This document shows, piece after piece, positions 44,228 to 53,988 of a stretch of 64,000 bases of DNA. This stretch comes from Yersinia proxima (GTDB lineage: Bacteria > Pseudomonadota > Gammaproteobacteria > Enterobacterales > Enterobacteriaceae). Position numbers and translations under genes: made by a program. The notes under the pieces are model-generated. The model worked only from the letters and a program-made list of their open reading frames with translations. It searched no databases and was not told where the DNA came from. Position 1 is the first letter of the stretch; every line of letters begins with the position of its first letter. The stretch is from NCBI RefSeq assembly GCF_902170785.1, contig NZ_CABHYG010000014.1, positions 186,001 to 250,000 of the forward strand. The letters are read 5' to 3'.

Positions 44228-45571
44228 TTACAGCACGCCTTGAGCCAGCATAGCATCGGCTACTTTGACAAAGGCGGCAATATTAGCGCCATGAACATAG
44301 TGAGTTTGCTTACCTTCTCCGCCATATTCGACACAAGATTGGTGAATATCCAGCATGATGTGATGCAAGCGGACATCAACTTTCTCTGACTTCCAGCTCA
44401 GGCGAGCCGCATTCTGTGCCATTTCCAGGCCAGAGGTTGCAACGCCACCGGCATTGGCGGCTTTACCTGGTGCAAACAGCACACCGGCATCGAGGAAAGC
44501 ATCGGTTGCCTGAATAGTCGTTGGCATATTAGCGCCTTCGGCAACGGCTTTAACCCCATTGGCAATGAGCTGACGGGCGGCAGGTAAGTCCAGCTCGTTT
44601 TGTGTTGCACAAGGCAGGGCAATATCAACCGGCACATTCCACGGTTGTTGGTCGGCTAAATAAACCAGATTACGTTCGCGCGCATAATCTTCGATGCGGC
44701 CATAACGTTTGTTTTTAATCTCTGCCAAATGGGCCAGTTTTTCCGGTGTGAAACCGGCTTCATCAACCACAGTACCGCCTGAATCAGAAGCAGTAATAAC
44801 CTTGGCACCCAGTTCCATGGCTTTTTCGATAGTGTATTGGGCTACGTTACCGGCACCGGAAACAGAAACTTTTCTGCCTTCAAAACCTAAACCGTGGCGT
44901 TTTAGCATGGCGTCGGTGAAATAAACCAGACCATAGCCGGTGGCTTCCGGGCGAATCAGACTGCCACCGAAGGAAAGTCCTTTACCGGTGAAAACACAGG
45001 CGGTGTTATTGGACAGTTTCTTCATCATGCCGGACATAAAGGCCACTTCACGGCCGCCAACCCCAATATCACCTGCAGGAACATCAGTATCCGGGCCAAG
45101 ATGACGGTAAAGCTCAGTCATCAACGCCTGGCAAAAACGCATAACTTCAGCCTGACTTTTCCCTTTCGGATTAAAATCAGAACCGCCTTTACCCCCGCCC
45201 ATTGGCAGTGTTGTCAGGGCATTTTTAAAGGTTTGTTCAAAACCCAGGAACTTAAGGATGGATAAGTTTACTGATGGATGGAAGCGCATCCCGCCCTTAT
45301 AGGGGCCAATCGCGGAGTTAAACTGAACACGCCATGCGCGGTTAACCTGGACTTTACCTTGATCGTCAGTCCAGGCAACGCGAAATTGGATGACGCGTTC
45401 TGGTTCAACTAAACGTTCCAATAGGCTCTGTTCACGGTAATGGGGGTTTTGCTCCAGAAAGGGCCAAAGTGACGTGAAAACTTCACGTACGGCTTGGAGA
45501 TATTCTGGTTGGTTGGCATCACGTTGTTGTAAAGATTCTAAAAATGACTCCAGAGAGGTTAAAGCATTCAT
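44228..45571 (-). CDS. gdhA: NADP-specific glutamate dehydrogenase GdhA
   Basis: Hexameric enzyme that aminates 2-oxoglutarate to glutamate with NADPH, an ammonia-assimilation route at high nitrogen. ATG 45571 gives 447 residues, the E. coli length; a GTG one codon earlier is possible. AAGGA lies ten bases upstream. Motifs are PMGGGKGGSDFNPKGK with the catalytic lysine, DVPAGDIGVGGREV, and the dinucleotide fold VSGAGNVAQYT. It matches E. coli GdhA closely but sits in a different place: here between rsmJ and uspA. Confidence 0.97.
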   Translation of the reverse strand: MNALTSLESFLESLQQRDANQPEYLQAVREVFTSLWPFLEQNPHYREQSLLERLVEPERVIQFRVAWTDDQGKVQVNRAWRVQFNSAIGPYKGGMRFHPSVNLSILKFLGFEQTFKNALTTLPMGGGKGGSDFNPKGKSQAEVMRFCQALMTELYRHLGPDTDVPAGDIGVGGREVAFMSGMMKKLSNNTACVFTGKGLSFGGSLIRPEATGYGLVYFTDAMLKRHGLGFEGRKVSVSGAGNVAQYTIEKAMELGAKVITASDSGGTVVDEAGFTPEKLAHLAEIKNKRYGRIEDYARERNLVYLADQQPWNVPVDIALPCATQNELDLPAARQLIANGVKAVAEGANMPTTIQATDAFLDAGVLFAPGKAANAGGVATSGLEMAQNAARLSWKSEKVDVRLHHIMLDIHQSCVEYGGEGKQTHYVHGANIAAFVKVADAMLAQGVL

Positions 45572-45770
45572 CACTAATAATTCCTTGTACCAATTAAGAC
45601 TCTCCTGACAGATTTTTGCGGCCTATTATTATTATCCAAAATAGTGAGGAGACGATGTTGTGCATCCCCGACTATATCACTGGTTTATATTTAGGCCGCA
45701 AGGGATTTTGACAAAAACTTAGCAGGGTTATTAATGTGAGGAGATATAGGGCGGGTGCGGGTCTCCGCAT

Positions 45771-45796
45771 AAAAAACGCCCGCGAAAGGCGGGCGT
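45771..45796 (-). terminator. Intrinsic terminator of uspA
   Basis: ACGCCCGC-GAAA-GGCGGGCGT is a perfect GC-rich stem with a GAAA loop on the plus strand. The six A on the left give a U-run to leftward transcripts, 39 bases after the uspA stop. Confidence 0.92.
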
Positions 45797-45834
45797 CAGA
45801 GGTGATGATGCTAAGCTAATATGGCTTATGTAGC

Positions 45835-46281
45835 TTAATCGTCTTCACCATTTTCATCATCGCGCAGTGGTACGATGAGCATATCGACATGTACGGTGTT
45901 GATCAGTTGGCGTGCTGAAGACATCAATTTGCTCCAGAAGTCCTGATGATGGCCGCACAATACCAAGTCCATATCGTATTTCTTAATGGCATCAACCAGT
46001 ACCTGACCCAAATCGCCACTACCACTCAGCGTTTGTTCAATTGGATAGCCTGCATTTTGAGAAAGCTCGGTCAACGCATTGTGTGTTTCTTCAGAAATGC
46101 GTTTCTGCATATCGCCAAGATTAACGTCGATCAGGCCGGTATAGAGATCTGAGTAGTTTACATCAACATGGATCAGGGAAACTTTGGCATTGTACGGTCT
46201 GGCCATTGAGACCGCTTTTTCCACCAACACCTTGCTTTCCGGAGATAGGTCAACCGCAATCAGAATGTGTTTGTAAGCCAT
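45835..46281 (-). CDS. uspA: Universal stress protein A
   Basis: Small cytoplasmic stress protein of 148 residues, accumulating on growth arrest in E. coli. The sequence [20 protein letters not shown] is that of enterobacterial UspA, and [20 protein letters not shown] and [17 protein letters not shown] follow. UspA-type proteins of this branch do not bind ATP. AAGGAG lies before the start. It is divergent from uspB as in E. coli. Confidence 0.97.
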   Translation of the reverse strand: MAYKHILIAVDLSPESKVLVEKAVSMARPYNAKVSLIHVDVNYSDLYTGLIDVNLGDMQKRISEETHNALTELSQNAGYPIEQTLSGSGDLGQVLVDAIKKYDMDLVLCGHHQDFWSKLMSSARQLINTVHVDMLIVPLRDDENGEDD

Positions 46282-46972
46282 AAGTAAACTCCTTCCATAA
46301 TGTTAATTAATGGGTAAGCAAACATTCAACCTGTTGAACGGGTGCTAACACGATATCGACATAGTATCATTATGACCCCTAACTGAAGTGTTTCACGGAT
46401 CACAACACACTGTTTTGATGATGATCACTAAAGTCAGTGTCTGTCTTTTTACACCAAAAACGAACCAAACTCTACCGTGCATGCCCTAATGTGTCGTCGC
46501 ATTGATTGAATTTAAAGCAGATCATTATCCTAAGTATAGCGCTGTTCCGATAGCATGATGTGGGTAATTTCATATTTGTGATGTAAATATAACCTAAAAA
46601 TAATGGCCGTTTGATTTATATAAATCAGTTAAGAAAGATTAATATTTAGACAGTGTTTTAGCGAGCAACAAGACTTTTATGGGGAACAAAGTTTGTTATA
46701 AGTTAATACTAATCGATACTTAACAGACACCAAATTTGGCTTAATTTAGAGATTATCAGGCTATTTCTCATTTCATTTCCTACACTCTTAAAGGGAGTCC
46801 AATACGTTCAGATAGTGTGTCGAGTAAATAACACATCGAACCACAATCAGTGAGCGAACAATAGGGGGTAGTTTTTGAGGCCCTGGGGGTGTTTGTATCG
46901 GCTAGAGTGAGCGATGGCGCAAGGGTTCAGGGGAATGGATCTGGTGCGTATGATATCGCTGGGAGGATGATT
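46282..46972. other. Long divergent promoter region uspA / uspB
   Basis: About 690 bases without a convincing gene. An in-frame extension of uspB back to 46889 lacks family support. A short palindrome TTCAAC-CT-GTTGAA (46325-46338) lies about 45 bases before uspA. uspB is sigma-S-dependent in E. coli; no promoter was assigned by eye. Confidence 0.5.
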
Positions 46973-47308
46973 ATGATCAGTACCGTCGCGCTTTTTTGGG
47001 CTTTGTGTGTGGTATGTGTGATTAATATGGCACGTTATTATTCATCTTTGCGTGCTTTGTTAGTGGTATTACGTGGTTGCGACCCGTTGCTGTATCAGTA
47101 TGTTGATGGCGGTGGATTCTTTACCTCCCATGGTCAGCCGAGCAAACAGATTAGATTAGTCGGTTACATCTTTGCTCAACGTTATCTCGATCATCATGAC
47201 CCGGAATTTATTCGCCGTTGTGAGAGGCTACGTGGGCAGTTTATCCTGACCAGCGCACTATGTGGTTTGGTTGTGGTCAGTCTGGTGGGCTTAATGTTGT
47301 GGTATTAG
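46973..47308 (+). CDS. uspB: Universal stress protein B
   Basis: A 111-residue inner-membrane protein with a helix at each end ([18 protein letters not shown] and [20 protein letters not shown]). ATG 46973 has GGGAGGATGATT upstream and gives exactly the E. coli UspB length; the open frame starts 28 codons earlier. The middle segment [20 protein letters not shown] is conserved. In E. coli uspB is induced by sigma-S and its loss causes ethanol sensitivity in stationary phase. Confidence 0.96.
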   Translation: MISTVALFWALCVVCVINMARYYSSLRALLVVLRGCDPLLYQYVDGGGFFTSHGQPSKQIRLVGYIFAQRYLDHHDPEFIRRCERLRGQFILTSALCGLVVVSLVGLMLWY

Positions 47309-47335
47309 TATGAACTTCTTGCATCGAAACAGGTA

Positions 47336-47362
47336 AAAAGGCGACCGATAAGGCCGCCTTTT
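47336..47362 (+). terminator. Intrinsic terminator of uspB
   Basis: AAAAGGCG..CC / GG.CGCCTTTT with a short loop is followed by a T-rich tail, about 30 bases after the uspB stop. The A-run on the left also suits leftward pitA transcripts. Confidence 0.88.
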
Positions 47363-47414
47363 ATTTATCTCAAACTCGAGTTTGCTCAATTTGAGTATGG
47401 CTAATTCGCTGGAT

Positions 47415-48911
47415 TTAGATAAATTTCAACGCGATCCAGTACAACCCGCCGGAAAGAAGAATTGAGATTGGCAAGGTTAAGACCCACGCCAACATAATGT
47501 TCTTCACCGTCTTACTCTGTACGCCACCGCCATCCACCAACATGGTGCCGGCAACAGCTGATGAGAGCACTTGAGTTGTCGATACTGGCATACCGGTATA
47601 ACTCGCAATACCAATAGAGACCGCCGCAGTCATCTGGGCAGAAACCCCTTGTGCGTAGGTCATGCCTTTCTTACCGATTTTCTCACCGATAGTCACTGCA
47701 ACACGTTTCCAGCCAACCATTGTCCCTAAAGACAGAGCCAGAGCGACGGCAACGATAATCCAGGTTGGTGCGTATTCCACTGTTTCTAACAAATCTGTGC
47801 GCAGATTATTGAGGAAACGGCGGTCTTGAGCACTGGTTTCTGGCAGTTTGGCAACAGCCCCAGCGGTCTCAGCAACACACATCAGCAAGCGACGCATATG
47901 GCTACGTTGATCGACCGTCAGGTCGTCATAGCTTTGCAGATTCGCTAACAGTGCCTGTGCATGATCAATCGCTATCATGGCGCGTGAACTATCACAGTGG
48001 AACTGTTCTGGGGTGTTTGGCAATGTATCTGGTGTCGGTACTAATGGCTTCAGCGCGACAGCATGAGGCAATGCTTCAACATGCTGCTGATAATATTGTT
48101 GCAGATGAGTTACTGCATCGCGGGTGCGCGCAATATCATAGCCTGTTGCATTCATATTCACGACAAAACCAGCCGGAGCCACGCCGATTAATACCAGCAT
48201 GATCAAGCCAATCCCTTTCTGACCATCGTTAGCGCCATGAGAGAAACTCACACCAATAGCCGATAGGATCAGGGCAGTACGGGTCCAGAATGGCGGTTTA
48301 CGTTTACCGTCTTTCTTTTCTCGTTCAGCGGGTGTCAGGTGAATACGTTGCTGCTTCTTGGTTCCGTTCCAGTAACGACGTAACAGGAACACCATCAAAC
48401 CGGCAATAACCAAACCCACAATCGGGGATAAGATTAATGACAGGAAGATTTGAATCATCTTAGGAACGTTCAGTGCATCTACTACAGATGTACTGGTCAT
48501 TAATGCATTGGTTAAACCAATACCGATGATTGCACCAATCAGCGTATGCGAGCTGGAGGCTGGGATACCGAAATACCAGGTGCCCAAATTCCAGATGATC
48601 GCCGCCAGTAGCATAGAGAAGACCATCGCCAACCCATGTGCCGAACTGACATTTAACAGCAGATCAGTAGGCAGTAAGTGAACAATGGCATAAGCCACGC
48701 TCAAACCACCCAGCATCACGCCGAGGAAGTTAAACACCCCTGCCATCACGACAGCCACCTGTGAACGCATGGCGCGGGTATATATTACGGTTGCAACCGC
48801 ATTGGCTGTGTCATGAAAACCATTGATGGCTTCGTAAAACAGCACAAACAACAAAGCAAGAACTAACATTAGGCCGGTATGGAAATCCAGGCCAGCGAAA
48901 AGATGTAGCAT
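47415..48911 (-). CDS. pitA: Low-affinity inorganic phosphate transporter PitA
   Basis: Inner-membrane metal-phosphate/proton symporter of the PiT family, 498 residues. The two repeated PiT signatures are visible: [18 protein letters not shown] near residue 31 and [17 protein letters not shown] in the second half. A large cytoplasmic loop (about 265-370) separates the halves. Ten or so hydrophobic helices are present, and the end [14 protein letters not shown] matches E. coli. Position beside uspB is conserved. Confidence 0.96.
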   Translation of the reverse strand: MLHLFAGLDFHTGLMLVLALLFVLFYEAINGFHDTANAVATVIYTRAMRSQVAVVMAGVFNFLGVMLGGLSVAYAIVHLLPTDLLLNVSSAHGLAMVFSMLLAAIIWNLGTWYFGIPASSSHTLIGAIIGIGLTNALMTSTSVVDALNVPKMIQIFLSLILSPIVGLVIAGLMVFLLRRYWNGTKKQQRIHLTPAEREKKDGKRKPPFWTRTALILSAIGVSFSHGANDGQKGIGLIMLVLIGVAPAGFVVNMNATGYDIARTRDAVTHLQQYYQQHVEALPHAVALKPLVPTPDTLPNTPEQFHCDSSRAMIAIDHAQALLANLQSYDDLTVDQRSHMRRLLMCVAETAGAVAKLPETSAQDRRFLNNLRTDLLETVEYAPTWIIVAVALALSLGTMVGWKRVAVTIGEKIGKKGMTYAQGVSAQMTAAVSIGIASYTGMPVSTTQVLSSAVAGTMLVDGGGVQSKTVKNIMLAWVLTLPISILLSGGLYWIALKFI

Positions 48912-49222
48912 AAGCGTTACGCCAGTTTGTGGACATGAACGCGGCGCATTATCAGTGACAATGGGGGGTGGGGAAAAGGAAAATATGACCTTTTTTTGAC
49001 ATGACCGCAGATGAGTTCGTCATTTTTAACAACATATGCATGTTATATCAGCAGGTTACTTAGTTTTACTCTATGAGACATTTTCTTACTATAGCTTCCT
49101 GAGAGTGGGCGACTTACAATCTCCCGCCGCTAATTTGTCGGTTGAATGAACAAATAGCATGCGACTTGGCGAAAAAATGGACACTTTTGCAGTGATGATG
49201 ATTTTACTCAGTGAGGCCCAGT
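48912..49222. other. Divergent promoter region pitA / yhiN
   Basis: About 310 bases. No gene, RNA or strong palindrome recognised. Confidence 0.5.
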
Positions 49223-50422
49223 GTGGAACAGTTTGATGTGGTAGTGATAGGCGCAGGTGCTGCGGGCCTGTTTTGTGCGGCTCAAGCCGGGCAAGCAGGG
49301 TGCCGGGTACTCTTGGTAGATAATGGCAAAAAAGCTGGGCGTAAGATCCTGATGTCCGGTGGTGGCCGCTGTAACTTTACCAATATGTTTGTCGAACCCG
49401 CAGCTTACCTCTCACAAAACCCTCATTTCTGTAAATCTGCTTTAGCACGTTACACCCAATGGGATTTCATTGACCTGGTGAATCGCTATAACATCGCCTG
49501 GCATGAAAAAACGCTAGGGCAACTGTTTTGCGATGATTCAGCCCAACAAGTGGTTGAGCTTTTACTGAAAGAGTGCGAATTGGGGCAAGTCACGATTCGA
49601 TTACGTAGCGATGTGCTGTCAGTAGAAAAAACTGAGACGGGTTTCGCGTTGCAGGTTAATGATTTTAAAGTGAGCGCTCACTCACTTGTAGTGGCTTCAG
49701 GTGGATTGTCTATGCCCGGATTGGGAGCCTCTCCCTTCGGCTATAAGTTGGCAGAACGGTTTGGTTTGAAAGTATTACCGACCCGCGCAGCACTGGTTCC
49801 TTTCACGTTGCATAAGCCTTTGTTAGATCATCTGCAAACACTCTCAGGTGTTTCAGTCCCAGCGGTGGTGACGGCAGAGAATGGTGTCAGTTTCCGTGAG
49901 AGTATTTTATTTACCCATCGTGGTCTTTCTGGCCCGGCAATTTTACAACTTTCAAGCTACTGGCAGGCTGGCGAGTATGTGAGCATTAACTTACTTCCTG
50001 ATGCTGATTTAGACGCATTTCTGAACAATGAGCGGCAAGTCCACCCTAATCAGACGTTGAAGAACACGCTGGCTCAACTGTTACCTAAGCGGTTGGTGGA
50101 ATGTCTACAGACGCTGGAACAACTGCCGGATGTCACCTTGAAGCAGCTAAATGTGCCGCAGCAGGCTGCGTTGGTGGCAAACCTACAAGAGTGGCGAGTG
50201 CAACCTAATGGAACAGAAGGTTATCGCACCGCTGAGGTCACGATTGGTGGCGTCGATACCCAAGAGCTCTCCTCTAAAACAATGGAAGCTCATAAAGTGC
50301 CTGGGTTGTACTTTATTGGTGAGGTGGTTGATGTCACTGGCTGGTTAGGGGGCTATAACTTCCAATGGGCCTGGAGTTCTGCCTGGGCCTGTGCACAGGC
50401 ACTGGCGGCGAAGCAAAAATAA
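49223..50422 (+). CDS. yhiN: FAD-dependent oxidoreductase YhiN (HI0933 family)
   Basis: Flavoprotein of unknown reaction, about 399 residues. The GTG at 49223 (VEQFDVVVIGAGAAG) is preferred because it follows TGAGG at a suitable distance and aligns with E. coli YhiN; the open frame starts four codons earlier at another GTG. It has the FAD motif GAGAAGLFCA, the family hallmark GRKILMSGGGRCNFTN and the C-terminal VDVTGWLGGYNFQWAWSSG-like segment (here ending AWACAQ). The gene beside pitA is conserved in E. coli. Confidence 0.92.
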   Translation: MEQFDVVVIGAGAAGLFCAAQAGQAGCRVLLVDNGKKAGRKILMSGGGRCNFTNMFVEPAAYLSQNPHFCKSALARYTQWDFIDLVNRYNIAWHEKTLGQLFCDDSAQQVVELLLKECELGQVTIRLRSDVLSVEKTETGFALQVNDFKVSAHSLVVASGGLSMPGLGASPFGYKLAERFGLKVLPTRAALVPFTLHKPLLDHLQTLSGVSVPAVVTAENGVSFRESILFTHRGLSGPAILQLSSYWQAGEYVSINLLPDADLDAFLNNERQVHPNQTLKNTLAQLLPKRLVECLQTLEQLPDVTLKQLNVPQQAALVANLQEWRVQPNGTEGYRTAEVTIGGVDTQELSSKTMEAHKVPGLYFIGEVVDVTGWLGGYNFQWAWSSAWACAQALAAKQK

Positions 50423-50504
50423 AGTTTGTCGTGCTTCTGTGCTCGTAGATAATCCTGCTCTATATTTTGAGTGGAGTAATTGTTTTGTGCACCTCATTCT
50501 TTAT

Positions 50505-51689
50505 TCATAGCGCGCCGGGTTTATAGAGCCGATGTGAAAGCAGTAGTGTAAAACCAGACATGGCAATATAAATACCGGCATAAACCAGATCGAAAGAAAC
50601 CAGATAACTGATAATCAGAGGTGTCAGTCCTCCAACAATAGTGGATGACATATTGTAACCCATACTGAGAGTGGTGGTCTGGCCCTCGGCAATGTCAGCT
50701 AAAACAGATGAAATATTGCAGGAGATCATTGCGGTATTTATCGTAATGATAAGTTGGGCAAGTAAAACTAACGAGGTAACATCACTGCGTAATATAAAAT
50801 ATAATGGAATATAGAATATAATTAATCCTGTAATTCCGAGATTAAACACCTTGCGCGATGAACTGTATTTATCGGTCAACCAGCCACAAATTAGCATAAA
50901 AAACAAAATTGAACAGGACGAGAGTATGGCATACACACTCTTAAAATTACCGATTTGTAAATTTTCCCTGATAAGGGATGTTGACATATTTTGTGCGTAA
51001 AATACGACGGAGCCTGGTACTGCTATAAGGAATATTTGGAAAGATTTGTTCCAATTAACACCATGATAATATGCCGTTACTGCTTTCTGCGACGGTAATC
51101 TCGCCCTGAACCAGAAACTTACCGCAATATTGACGGCCCCTAACAATAGGGGAATACGCCATCCCACTGTTTGCATAGTTATAGGATCAAGCAACTTTTC
51201 AAGCAAGAGAACAATCACCAATGAGGCGATCACCCCCGCCACTGCGCTGCCTACAATGAGAGAGGATATCCTGGCGCGCTCGTTCCGGGCGGCATCATTA
51301 AACAAATATGTTGCCAGCGAGGGATACTCACCCGCGTAGCTAAAGGAAAGTGCCATTTGCAGAAACAAAAGAGCAAAGGGGGTGTATGAACCTAAAAGAT
51401 GGATAGGTAATAATGCCATGCTGAGTGTGGCAAGACCCGTAACAAGGCTGGTGAGAATGAGGGCAGATTTGCGGCCGACTTTATCTGCGTACCGGCCAAT
51501 AATGTATCCTCCTATGGGGCGGACGATAAATCGCAGGGCAAATATACCCCACACCATTTGTGTTGCCTGCTCATAACCCTGGCGCTCCAATTCCGCTGTC
51601 AGATAGGTTGAGATGGCCGCAAAAACGGCAATGTCATAATATTCAAGAGCATTACCAGCAACAGCACCGAGTCTGAATCTCCATTTCAT
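50505..51689 (-). CDS. MFS transporter, metabolite:H+ symporter type
   Basis: A 394-residue permease with about twelve hydrophobic segments. The start RLGAVAGNALEYYDIAVFAA is typical of the MHS (ProP/ShiA/KgtP) branch, and the loop motif GRYADKVGRKSAL is the MFS signature. YAGEYPSLATYLFNDAARNERARI corresponds to the conserved MHS segment with acidic and arginine residues. The substrate is unknown; compounds such as carboxylates or betaines are usual for the group. AAGGACATAACAG lies before the ATG. It is 65 bases downstream of the regulator gene on the same strand, so the two may be linked. Confidence 0.85.
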   Translation of the reverse strand: MKWRFRLGAVAGNALEYYDIAVFAAISTYLTAELERQGYEQATQMVWGIFALRFIVRPIGGYIIGRYADKVGRKSALILTSLVTGLATLSMALLPIHLLGSYTPFALLFLQMALSFSYAGEYPSLATYLFNDAARNERARISSLIVGSAVAGVIASLVIVLLLEKLLDPITMQTVGWRIPLLLGAVNIAVSFWFRARLPSQKAVTAYYHGVNWNKSFQIFLIAVPGSVVFYAQNMSTSLIRENLQIGNFKSVYAILSSCSILFFMLICGWLTDKYSSSRKVFNLGITGLIIFYIPLYFILRSDVTSLVLLAQLIITINTAMISCNISSVLADIAEGQTTTLSMGYNMSSTIVGGLTPLIISYLVSFDLVYAGIYIAMSGFTLLLSHRLYKPGAL

Positions 51690-51754
51690 CTGTTATGTCC
51701 TTTTTTATTCTCGATATTAAATAATATTTTTTGTTTGTATTTTCAATATTCTCC

Positions 51755-52492
51755 TCAAGGGAAGTTAATTTGAGTATCTAAACAAGCTAAAGTAATGCCA
51801 TTTTCCTTTAACACATTAAATAGTCCCCCCAGAGAATGATGCTGACAATTCAATTTTTCTTTTATCCTTTGGATTCGTTTATGTTCAGATGTTAATGAAC
51901 AGCCTTGAATTGCACATATTTCCTTAACTTTGCGATGGGAAAGTAATAATCGAATCGTGATTATTTCTTTTTGTGTGAATTTGAGATCCCCAAACCGCAT
52001 ATAAGGATGTATGTTTAATAACTCATCTGAGGAATGAATAACTTTTTTTCTATTCATTGGTAGAGTTATATTTTCTCGTAACGGTAATACGATATCCTGA
52101 TGTTTACACCATTCACGATGTGCGTAATCAGCAATGACAGGTTTCCATTTATAGATGGTTACCATATCGGCAAACGATAGTCTATTGATGGAGTTTACGG
52201 TGATAATTTCAAATACACTATTATGTTGGGTGCAAATGTCTACCTTGGAACCTTTTTTATGGCTTTTCTTTAATGCTTCTGAAAACTTATAGGAATAGTT
52301 ATTCCAATGTTGAACGCCCGGTGTAAGGCGTTCACTCGTGTTCAAATCTAAATTCTCATCAAAATAGATAAGATGCCATTCATAGTTACTTGGCATAGCA
52401 AAGATACTTTTATTTAAAGTATCTACTCTGGCATAATTAACATCCATACTATTCCAGTCAAAGTAATTAAAGAAAGTTTTTTTTAATTTCAA
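51755..52492 (-). CDS. LuxR-type transcriptional regulator, apparently frameshifted at its 5' end
   Basis: The open frame gives up to 245 residues with a C-terminal LuxR-like helix-turn-helix (about 170-220: FTQKEIITIRLLLSHRKVKEIC...SEHKRIQRIKEKL). The N-terminal part is an unassigned sensor-like region (NYEWHLIYFDENLDL). The frame has no ATG before residue 16; its first start is a TTG without a ribosome-binding site. A perfect AGGAGG and ATG lie just upstream at 52527-52540 but read MDVKNNLMEKTIFEIKKNFL and stop. Removing one A from the run of eight A (minus strand, 52477-52484) joins this start to the large frame. So the gene is off by one base: phase-variable, slippage-decoded, decayed, or a sequencing error. 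AT-rich. Confidence 0.7.
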   Translation of the reverse strand: MKLKKTFFNYFDWNSMDVNYARVDTLNKSIFAMPSNYEWHLIYFDENLDLNTSERLTPGVQHWNNYSYKFSEALKKSHKKGSKVDICTQHNSVFEIITVNSINRLSFADMVTIYKWKPVIADYAHREWCKHQDIVLPLRENITLPMNRKKVIHSSDELLNIHPYMRFGDLKFTQKEIITIRLLLSHRKVKEICAIQGCSLTSEHKRIQRIKEKLNCQHHSLGGLFNVLKENGITLACLDTQINFP

Positions 52493-52540
52493 AAATTGTT
52501 TTTTCCATTAAGTTATTTTTAACATCCATAATAACCTCCT
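52477..52540 (-). promoter_or_regulatory. Strong Shine-Dalgarno, ATG and A8 tract in front of the LuxR-type gene
   Basis: AGGAGG (52535-52540) is spaced ideally from ATG 52527-52529. The A8 run at 52477-52484 is 43 bases into that frame and shifts it out of register with the regulator. Confidence 0.75.
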
Positions 52541-52742
52541 GACATTGCGATTGGAATTTTACGTTAGCATGCCTGTCTGTACTCTACAACTGCTCAAATT
52601 AAAATGATAATTTTATAGATATATATTTTACTCTGCCACTCATTTACTTTAAAACACTACGAAACGTAATCTATCAAGTTTTAATAGGGATTAGGTTGGT
52701 TAATATATTAACTTAATAATAAATTATACATGAGGAATTAAT

Positions 52743-52964
52743 ATGAAAAATGACTGGCACCCAGCAGATATTATGGCCGCAGTAAAAAAGAAGGGGTCAT
52801 CACTCTCTGCGCTATCACGTCGCGCAGGATTAAGCTCATCGACGTTGAGTAATACCATTATACGTAAATGGCCAAAAGGAGAAAAAATCATTTCTGATTT
52901 TTTAGGTGTAGAAGCTGCTGTGATATGGCCTTCTCGTTACCAACATAAGCATAAAGAACTATAG
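52743..52964 (+). CDS. Ner/Nlp-family winged DNA-binding protein
   Basis: A 73-residue protein of the Ner family (phage Mu Ner, E. coli SfsB/Nlp). The start DWHPADIMAAVKKKGSSLSA and the helix-turn-helix LSRRAGLSSSTLSNTI, followed by WPKGEKIISDFLGVE and IWPSRY, are diagnostic. AGGAATTAAT precedes the ATG. Members repress phage early genes or modulate sugar genes; the target here is unknown. It is divergent from the LuxR-type gene across an AT-rich 213-base gap and may regulate it. Could be a phage relic, but no other phage gene is present. Confidence 0.88.
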   Translation: MKNDWHPADIMAAVKKKGSSLSALSRRAGLSSSTLSNTIIRKWPKGEKIISDFLGVEAAVIWPSRYQHKHKEL

Positions 52965-52978
52965 ATTGATGCTGTTTA

Positions 52979-53017
52979 GACGGCCAGTAGAATGGCAAAA
53001 AAATTCAACTGGCTGTC
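52979..53017. terminator. Shared hairpin between convergent ner-like and HAD genes
   Basis: GACGGCCAGT pairs with ACTGGCTGTC (one G-U pair) around a 19-base loop that contains seven A. It may serve both converging transcripts. Confidence 0.55.
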
Positions 53018-53040
53018 ACCATATTTAAGTGCTGCTTATT

Positions 53041-53838
53041 TTACGAAAGCGTCAGCATCCTTTGGATAGTTAACATAACGGCGTTCTCTGTATTTCTACC
53101 TGTGATAAAATTTGCGGCAGATTTAGTTTCTTCAAAAGCATTACGCATGGCGAAACTGAAGGTCGCTCTTTCCATTAATTCAATATCATTCAGTCCATCA
53201 CCAAATACCATAGTCTCGTCCTTATTAACATTTAATAAATTCTGTAGGATTTCGACTGTATGCCCTTTATGCACGCCGACATCAGCAATATCAATCCAGG
53301 CATCTTCAGAAACAACAATATAGGCTTTATCAAAGAACTCCTGTAGATGAGGTTTAAAATCAGGGCAGCGACCCTTTTCATCATAAATAGATATTTTGAC
53401 AAAATCATGATTCACTTGATAAAAATCATCGACTCTTGTCACTTTGGCATATGACTTTTTAATTTTACCTTCCATTTCTTTAGAAACAGAACTCTTAATA
53501 AAAGCCCCCTCTGATGTACAAGCAATGAGCACGGGCTCTTTATTAATAGCTTCGAGTTTGGTAATGATATTCAACCCAAGTTTATTTTTAATCAGAGACT
53601 GATAAACATATTCGCCTTTATATTTAATTCTGGTGGCACTATCACCCAGAATCCAGAATTGTTCAGCATCTCCCTTGAAAAGCTCCTCTACACGTTCGCA
53701 TTGTTTACCGGTACATATCGCAAAATGGACGCCTTTCTGCGCCATGATTTTTTTGACGTCCTGAAACATTTCTCGATTGTAATCCCCCTTCTCATCAAGA
53801 AAAGTACCATCCAGATCGGTAATTATTAATTTTATCAT
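53041..53838 (-). CDS. Cof-type HAD phosphatase
   Basis: A 265-residue HAD-superfamily hydrolase of the Cof/IIB type. Motif I is IITDLDGTFLDE (nucleophile D8), motif II lies in FAICTGKQ, and motifs III/IV read HKGHTVEILQNLL and MVFGDGLNDIELM. The middle cap domain is of the size found in sugar-phosphate and cofactor phosphatases. The physiological substrate cannot be told. AT-rich like the genes to its left. It is downstream of the LysR gene on the same strand but 150 bases away. Confidence 0.88.
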   Translation of the reverse strand: MIKLIITDLDGTFLDEKGDYNREMFQDVKKIMAQKGVHFAICTGKQCERVEELFKGDAEQFWILGDSATRIKYKGEYVYQSLIKNKLGLNIITKLEAINKEPVLIACTSEGAFIKSSVSKEMEGKIKKSYAKVTRVDDFYQVNHDFVKISIYDEKGRCPDFKPHLQEFFDKAYIVVSEDAWIDIADVGVHKGHTVEILQNLLNVNKDETMVFGDGLNDIELMERATFSFAMRNAFEETKSAANFITGRNTENAVMLTIQRMLTLS

Positions 53839-53988
53839 TGTAGGATACTCATTTTTTTAAAGTACCAATAAAGATTACAAAACATTATATTATTGTCACG
53901 CGAAAATATGTTTCTTTTTTGTAATATGTACCATAGATAAAACAATATGTTTTTTATAATGTGGAAATTAATAAAACTAGCCTTTCTG

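Noticed and set aside
52743-52964. Prophage remnant suggested by the Ner-like gene
   Set aside because: No integrase, attachment repeats or other phage genes are nearby; Ner/Nlp proteins also occur as chromosomal regulators.
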